Assembly: GCA_023974075.1 (NCBI GenBank)
Contig: CM043798.1
Span: 6,670,173-6,734,172, forward strand
DNA length: 64,000 bases
Direction of reading: 5' to 3'
From: Chaenocephalus aceratus
Taxonomy: Eukaryota; Chordata; Actinopteri; Perciformes; Channichthyidae
Shown here: in pieces, positions 58,034 to 64,000 of the stretch
Numbering within the stretch: position 1 is the stretch's first letter
Layout of the letters: every line of letters starts with the position of its first letter
The notes under the pieces: model-generated
What the model saw: only the letters and a program-made list of their open reading frames with translations
Told to the model about the DNA's origin: nothing
Database searches by the model: none
Translations under genes and position numbers: made by a program

Positions 58034-58906
58034 AGTAATAATGATATCATCTATTTATAATTGTATATGTATATTGTATGTAGAAATACATTTAGATGTA
58101 TATTTTGTTAAAACAAAACAAAAATGTTAATTTAGTTTTTGGGAGAAGGGGTGGGATTATATATGTGTAAACTCCTTCCCACGCCTTTTCCGATGTGTAA
58201 TTAGGTAGATCATTTGTTTATATATAATTTGTAAGTCAATAATATTTAGTTTATCAATTTAATACTGCTTACGTTTGTACAGTATCATAATTCTCTTGTT
58301 TAATTTCATTATTAATATAATTGTTTTTATTATTGTATTACACGTTCGAAATAAATCAAATCCAATCAAATGTGTCTTTGAAGAGGTGCTTGATTACTCA
58401 AAAACAGAAACAGCTGTTAGTGTGTTTCTGCACCTGGCTGCCAAAGATAAACATGCAGTTTGACCGAGAGGCATTTCAGTGCAGAATCAATCTTTATTTA
58501 TTTAGAAGACGGGTTTAGAAATGGTCATGCAGCCTTTATCTGCCAGCGAGCTGCAGGACTCGTCGGAAGAAGACAGAAGCTTCGAGGGGGGGTGTCGTAG
58601 CAACTTAAAATCCGCTGCTGTCTAGAGAAAATGATCAGTTAGGTAACAAACGTACAGTAACACAATATTCGTATTAAAGGTATCAAAGATCCTTTTAATC
58701 ATAGTTAACGTTAGCTAATCACACTTCATTTCAAGACACCGGAATTGTTTTTAATGTTAAACATATAAAACTTTAAAAGCACTTCACACTCTGATTGTCG
58801 TTCATATTTATGTCTCCTGCTCACTAGGTGGCCGTGTCACGAAAAGCTAGGGTCCTATGAGTGCGGTCCCAGGACTGTGGTCTCCGGGCTGCAGCTTGAT
58901 GCTACT
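57657..58906. mobile_element. Element with CTGCAGCCC inverted ends
   Basis: CTGCAGCCCCGGAG, GGACCGCACTCCTAGG and ACCCTAG on the left mirror CTAGGGTCCTATGAGTGCGG, CTCCGGGCTGCAG on the right. The interior is AT-rich, with a TA microsatellite. No target duplication is clear. Confidence 0.6.
57996..58030. repeat. TA microsatellite
   Basis: An uninterrupted TA run. Confidence 0.9.
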
Positions 58907-58918
58907 CGCTGTGTGCTG

Positions 58919-59086
58919 TACACTGTAACTGTATTAGGTTAGTTGAAAGCGATAATATTAAGTTGAACCAACATTTATTTTTTATTTAAACGTAATATTA
59001 TTGCTTTCAACTAACCTAATACAGTTATGTGAAATCTGTTGACATAATACATTTAATTAAAGGCCACGTTTCAGTTTTTTCAGTGT
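58919..59086. mobile_element. MITE copy 4
   Basis: It begins TACACTGTAACTGTATTAGG, is palindromic about GTTGAAAGCGATAATATTAA, and ends TTTTTTCAGTGT. It abuts the right end of the preceding element. Confidence 0.8.
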
Positions 59087-60810
59087 GGGAGATATGATCT
59101 GGAGCGATGGCTGTTACTCTCATTTGTTAAACGGCTTGGTTGAACACTTGATACTGATACTGATTTTTTTGTTATATCGAACCGGTTCTACGGACGCTCT
59201 GATCATGGTTCTAGGTGTAGTCATAACAACAAACAGAAAGAAGTCCGGTCAACTGCGGCCAAAAAAGGAAACCAAAACAACAAAATCCTCTGTCAGAAAA
59301 CACCACAAACTTCGGAGTCATGATAGCTAAACGACAAAAGAAAAAGAGAGCTACAGAGAAATCAGCAGAAGAAGAAAGACATGAAGTAAACACTCGAGGG
59401 AACATGGCTCTGTCAGTGTTTAGACTCGTTAATGGAAAAGAAAATGTGAACAGACATTTTTTATCAGTGCTGCCGTAATTTCAATGTAATTATCGTAGTA
59501 GTTTCAGCTGTGGCAGAAGACAGACTTTCTTTATAGTGGAAGCAATACAATTATTTTTGAATCAATAATATCAAGTTTAAATCCATTATGTTGTGTCTAA
59601 TTATCGGTCGATTTAGTAAGCCATCACCACCAACTGAAGTGGAGTCTGTCCCACTGGCAGCCATTGGGAACAGTTTAATGCGGCTGGATATCCACCCTGC
59701 AGGCGTGCCAAGACAAGGGACATGGAGGAAATCAGGGAGCAATGGCTAGAGACCAACCAGAGACCAGAGGGGCCACAGACTGCTGCAGCCCGTCCCCTCT
59801 GGAGGGGCCTGAGGTGTGTGGAGGGCCAGGGGGACAGAACAGACTTCCCAACAGTTATATGGACTGAAATGAACTCCTCGAGACAACCATTTCTGTAAAA
59901 GGTCGAAGGAGAGGTATAGGTTCCTGTTTAGGGACAAAGCTGCTACAATACGTGCCAGAACATGTTTGTGAGGAATGAAGAGACATGCAGGTCATGTTGA
60001 TGGAGAATAGGCAAATACAGATAATCAGCGGGTTTGCCCCCCATGTTTAAGTTGTCTGGGGACAAATAAGCTTAACCCAAGGTGCTGTTGCTGCGTCAAG
60101 GGAAAGAGTCTGTTGAGCTGCTGAAAACACGTTATCTCGTGCTTGTTCCACCTCCCTCCAGCTTGCTACACCATAATGTTACAATATCTAAGTCTGCGTT
60201 CAGACATACAGTAAAAAACATCAACAGAAGCAGCAGTGACGTTAGAACCAGCAGCCTCTTCGTCACTCAACAACTCAGGCATTCCCAACATGAGTCAGTC
60301 AGTGTTGACATCACACAGGTTATTCTGAGCCTGAACACAATCTCATGTTTACTGTTACTTACTACGGGACTGAGTCAAAGGAAGCGGGAACACTGGGAAA
60401 ACCCTCCAAGGACTCTCATTAGGACTGTATAACACGCCGCCTGACACATCTCTGAGTCATCTCCCTGCTGCCCCCCAGGCAATAACCGGATCCACACTGT
60501 GAGGATATGTTGTTTTGCAATACCTGGGTGATGATTTAAAGGTGTGCGTCTCTTTACCAGAGCTTATGTTGTGCATTAGCATTGCGTACTACTCTACCTG
60601 ATCTTTAAAGAAAAACATTGCAAAAGATTTGAACCTTTGACTTTAACTTTGGTCTTTTCCTCCTTCTGGAAGAAACTCAAGGAAGAAAATCCAAATGATT
60701 TCAAACCAACCATTCAATAAACAAGTTAATGACATCAGGGGATTTTACAAATTGGACACTAGATCTAAAAGGTTTCTTCCTCCATTTCTCAATAAACCAA
60801 TGCCAGGTTG
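59087..60810. other. No gene seen
   Basis: Short ORFs without domain features. Confidence 0.5.
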
Positions 60811-60812
60811 GA

Positions 60813-60814
<2 letters not shown>

Positions 60815-60848
<34 letters not shown>
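60815..60848. repeat. GT microsatellite
   Basis: An uninterrupted GT run. Confidence 0.9.
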
Positions 60849-60852
<4 letters not shown>

Positions 60853-62390
60853 TTTGCAGAATCTCTAAAAGGTTTCAGAGCTATGTTCTTGGTAATGGCA
60901 CGTTATGATCTCTGTGGACGTCTTATCTCCACTTCTCTGACCGTCTGTGTGTGTGTATTCTACTTTTCCATGCAATTCCTGACTGAGGTGTGTGCAGCAA
61001 AACAACATTATCTGGATCAATGATTGACAGCTCTGTTTCTAATCCTGTTGTAAGGGTGCGTTTTTTTTCATTTAGTATGTGGCAAGGTGAACACGTATGG
61101 AACATTCAGTATCAACTGCTTTACATAACACTATTTATGATAGTTAGAGAGGAATGTGCTGTAGCCTACTGTATGAATGTCGGAAGTAGACTTTGTCTAA
61201 ACTTGTTCTTCTTACAGTACATGGATGTTAGGAAACCCTGTAAACATACGGTGCACACTGGGTAATATCACCGGCCGGCTTACAGGGTACATCTTGTGCA
61301 TGAAGGAAACTATACATTTTGAAAGAGTCTAGACCCCAGTTGACCCCCTTAGCAATGGGCAGAAGAATTACATCACAGAATAGATTGTAATCTAAAACTA
61401 TTTATTTTGCAGACTTGTCCAGACATATTTTACAAGTAGGCTACTTGCATGAGTTTCTTTTTAAACCTTTTTTTTCTTATTTTCCTTTTTTTTAAATTTA
61501 TTTTCATTGTTTTGGTAGCGTTTTATGATTTCAGACCTTGTTTAAATCTTACCTCAAAACCTGAAGTATTTGTACATACATATGTGTATGTGTGTGTATA
61601 TGTATAGAAGTGTGTGGGTCTGTATGAAAAAGCAAGTCTTTAAGTGTATTTGTTAAAATGCCATAATATGTGGCTCCCTGACCAAAACGTAGACGTTGGA
61701 TGACTCACGGGGTTTCCCCTGTAAACTTTGGTTTCTGCCAAAAACCAAAGCTTGTTTTTTGGTTCCTAAAAATATCGAATTTAATTAGCAGTAGCTTATC
61801 GATATTATCTGCTACTAAATATGAGCCTTATGATCATATTTCATTGTAATTAATATCATGTTAAACAGGTATACTGTATGGCACTAAATATCAAAAACTA
61901 AACTACACCACAGAGAAAAGTTACACCTAAAATATTCTAATAACAAATCAGCAGATGTCATCATCACAAAGGAGTCTGAGGGTTGTCTGTGCTTTTGCAT
62001 AAAGGGTCTGCTTTTAAAGTGCATAGTAGTTTTATTACAGTGTATTATTGTCATTACAACCTCGAGACATGTTTACAGGCTGTCTCTGTCCCAGCATGCC
62101 CCAGGCTGCTCACACACATGCAAACCTGTGGGCAGAGCCAAGTGACAGAGCCAAGTGACTCAAGGAGCGAATCAGTAACTGAATCCTTATGTGACGCATA
62201 TTTTGAGCTGTGTCCGACTCAAGCAGCCTTCTACGTGATGTGGTTTATGGTCTGCAGCGATGAATAACACTTCCTCAAGGTGCAGTCCCTCATCTCCTGC
62301 AGGATAAGGGGGCAGAAGTGGCTGTGTGACTGTAAAAAGTGTTGACGTAGGTTTGGTCACACATGAAGCTCTTGTCATTAGCCTTAATTT
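60849..62390. other. No gene seen
   Basis: AT-rich, with no supported ORF or repeat border. Confidence 0.5.
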
Positions 62391-62928
62391 TAGCGGTGGA
62401 ATGTCACTAAGTAAATTTGCTCAAGTGCTGTCCTTAAGTAAAAAATAGGTATAGAGTATTTTAACATCATGCTACTTCATACTTTTACTCCACATTCTGA
62501 AGGCAAATGTTGTACTTTTTAGTCCTCTACATCTATTTGAGGTATTTAGTTACAAGCGACTCTGGTATCAAATAAGTCCTTATCATATATTATTATTATT
62601 ATTATTTATTACATTGCATTTTATATTTATTATAAGTTAAGCAACCCAGTAGTATATATAGTGCTTCAAATAAACCCCCTTTACCAAGTGGAACATTGGA
62701 AGTGATGAACACATTATTGCATCAATAATTAATAATACAAAATGTTTTATTATATTATTGTATATACATATGCTTAAATGGGCCATACTGCATAATGAGT
62801 ACTTTGGTACTTAAAGTATATTTTTGATGCTAATACTTGCAGGACTTGTACTTGTAACTGAGTATTTTTACACAGTCGTATTGCTACTTTTACCTAAGTT
62901 AATATTCAGAGTACTTCTTCCACCTCTG
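62391..62928. mobile_element. GGTGGAA-ended hAT-type MITE
   Basis: GCGGTGGAATGTCACTAAGT at the left and GAGTACTTCTTCCACCTCTG at the right. The interior has CTTCATACTTTTACTCCAC, a phrase common to a fish repeat built on TACTTTACT motifs. The target duplication is not clear. Confidence 0.65.
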
Positions 62929-64000
62929 ATTAATTAACAAGTATGATCCTGCACCTTTAGAGAAAATATCTTCATACACTGTGAACATGGCAGCTCATGC
63001 AGGGGAAGAGCAAAGCCCCCCCCCCCCCCCCCCTACGGTCAGGGGAGTGCTCCAGAAACACGAGTTCTGTTAGGGACACTGCGTATGCAAATACTGCTGT
63101 TGTGGTGCTGCCGGATGTTTCTGTGCTCTGAAGGTGACCAACGGATGATAAAGTACTGTGCAGTCTTTTTTTTTTTTAAAGGTAAACATTTAGGATGGTA
63201 ACTGCAAATAATATAAATGTATTGAAATAAGTGGGATATATAAAAAGTAGATGTTTTGCACACTGTAATTTAGCAGAGCAGGTAGACAGAAGCTGGCTTA
63301 TGCTCCCCTCTATTGGCTGAACGCTGATACAGGACACAGGTTAGTGAACTGCTCACTCAGTTCATACCAGTCACACAGAAGCTACCTTGAACACATATGT
63401 TCTAATGACACCAGAATAATGAATATAACACGCATGTCCTAGCTTAACAGTATATCTGGGCCAGAGTCATACAACCAGGCATGTTATGACTGTACTCCTG
63501 TCCTTCAGCTGTGCGTGTGTGTGTGCGTGCGCTATCATGTCAGCACCAGGCTCTTTTTGATCACACACACGCTCGTGAACTGTCAGCGGGGGGGGGGGGG
63601 GGGGCTCGTGAACTGTTACCGCCAGAGCCTCGCTGCTGTGGAGCGCATTGCGCATAAGATGAGGCCCCCTGCGTAAAATGAGGCCCCACGCACTCTGCGT
63701 CGTCTGCGTGTAGGGAGGGGCGGCCCTGCTCAGCGGGATCATTGCTTTTTGGATAGTGCAGACTGATGGTTATACGGGTAAACCCCAGTGTGCTGGCAAT
63801 GTTTTCAAACTCTCCATTTATACTGAGGGCCATTATCAGACTTAACAGCCTCTGGTATGTCTGGCCAAGGATGCTTTCAGGGTTTGTATCACAGCAGAGG
63901 CTGTTGTGATATTCGTTGGTAAGCTTGAGATGTCTGCTGTGACCGTCTACTGTGACTACATAGTTCTCATTGTTCCATGTGAACAGAACTCTTTTCCAAG
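62929..64000. other. No gene; two homopolymer runs
   Basis: A run of about 18 C lies near 63016-63033, and a run of about 16 G near 63588-63603. No gene is supported. Confidence 0.6.

Overview
The window is vertebrate nuclear DNA, almost certainly from a teleost fish. It holds spliced genes with GT/AG introns, two matrix metalloproteinase (MMP) genes of fish type, and a dense load of fish transposon families: hAT, Tc1, DIRS, TTAA-type elements, MITEs, a tRNA-derived SINE and LINE tails. There are no bacterial features, no CRISPR array and no standard rRNA or tRNA genes.

Region 1 (1-13105) is the most unusual part. It is a near-perfect inverted repeat of two arms of about 6 kb (1-5952 and 6982-13105) around a unique 1.03-kb spacer. 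For most of the arms, position x on the left pairs with 12933-x on the right. Each outer end carries a tandem array of about 108-bp units. Each arm carries the same intron-less ORFs: 266 aa, 165 aa, 108 aa with an overlapping second frame, and a 42-aa ORF. The spacer adds a 45-aa ORF and a long ORF on the other strand that has no ATG. Four copies of one promoter-like cassette precede or overlap ORFs. I recognise none of the proteins with certainty. The layout suggests an integrated viral or large mobile DNA element that was folded back on itself after integration, because host repeats sit at mirrored positions in both arms.

Region 2 (13106-29930) is a transposon graveyard. It contains two short hAT elements with perfect 8-bp target duplications, a possible LTR remnant, an internally deleted DIRS-like retrotransposon on the minus strand (gag joined to RNase H and tyrosine recombinase, with the reverse transcriptase missing), a 130-bp tandem repeat, and a 1.1-kb element with about 50-bp inverted ends.

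Region 3 (29934-48778) holds two head-to-tail MMP genes on the minus strand. The downstream one (29934-32712) is an MMP13-like collagenase with ten exons. Its splice sites are all sound, but one base is missing in exon 4. Its promoter has a TATA box, an AP-1 site and a PEA3 site. The upstream one (37553-48778) also has ten exons that keep phase, but carries a single in-frame TGA in exon 7. Between them lies a partial tandem duplication of the 3' half of the upstream gene (about 33670-37118 against 37119-42363). It keeps one internally deleted exon and gained its own hAT insertion, while the other copy gained a TTAA-type element.

Region 4 (48779-64000) has no host gene that I can support. It contains fish repeats, a decayed Tc1 transposon (54781-56359), a fragment of a hAT-type zinc-finger ORF, MITEs, and homopolymer and dinucleotide runs.
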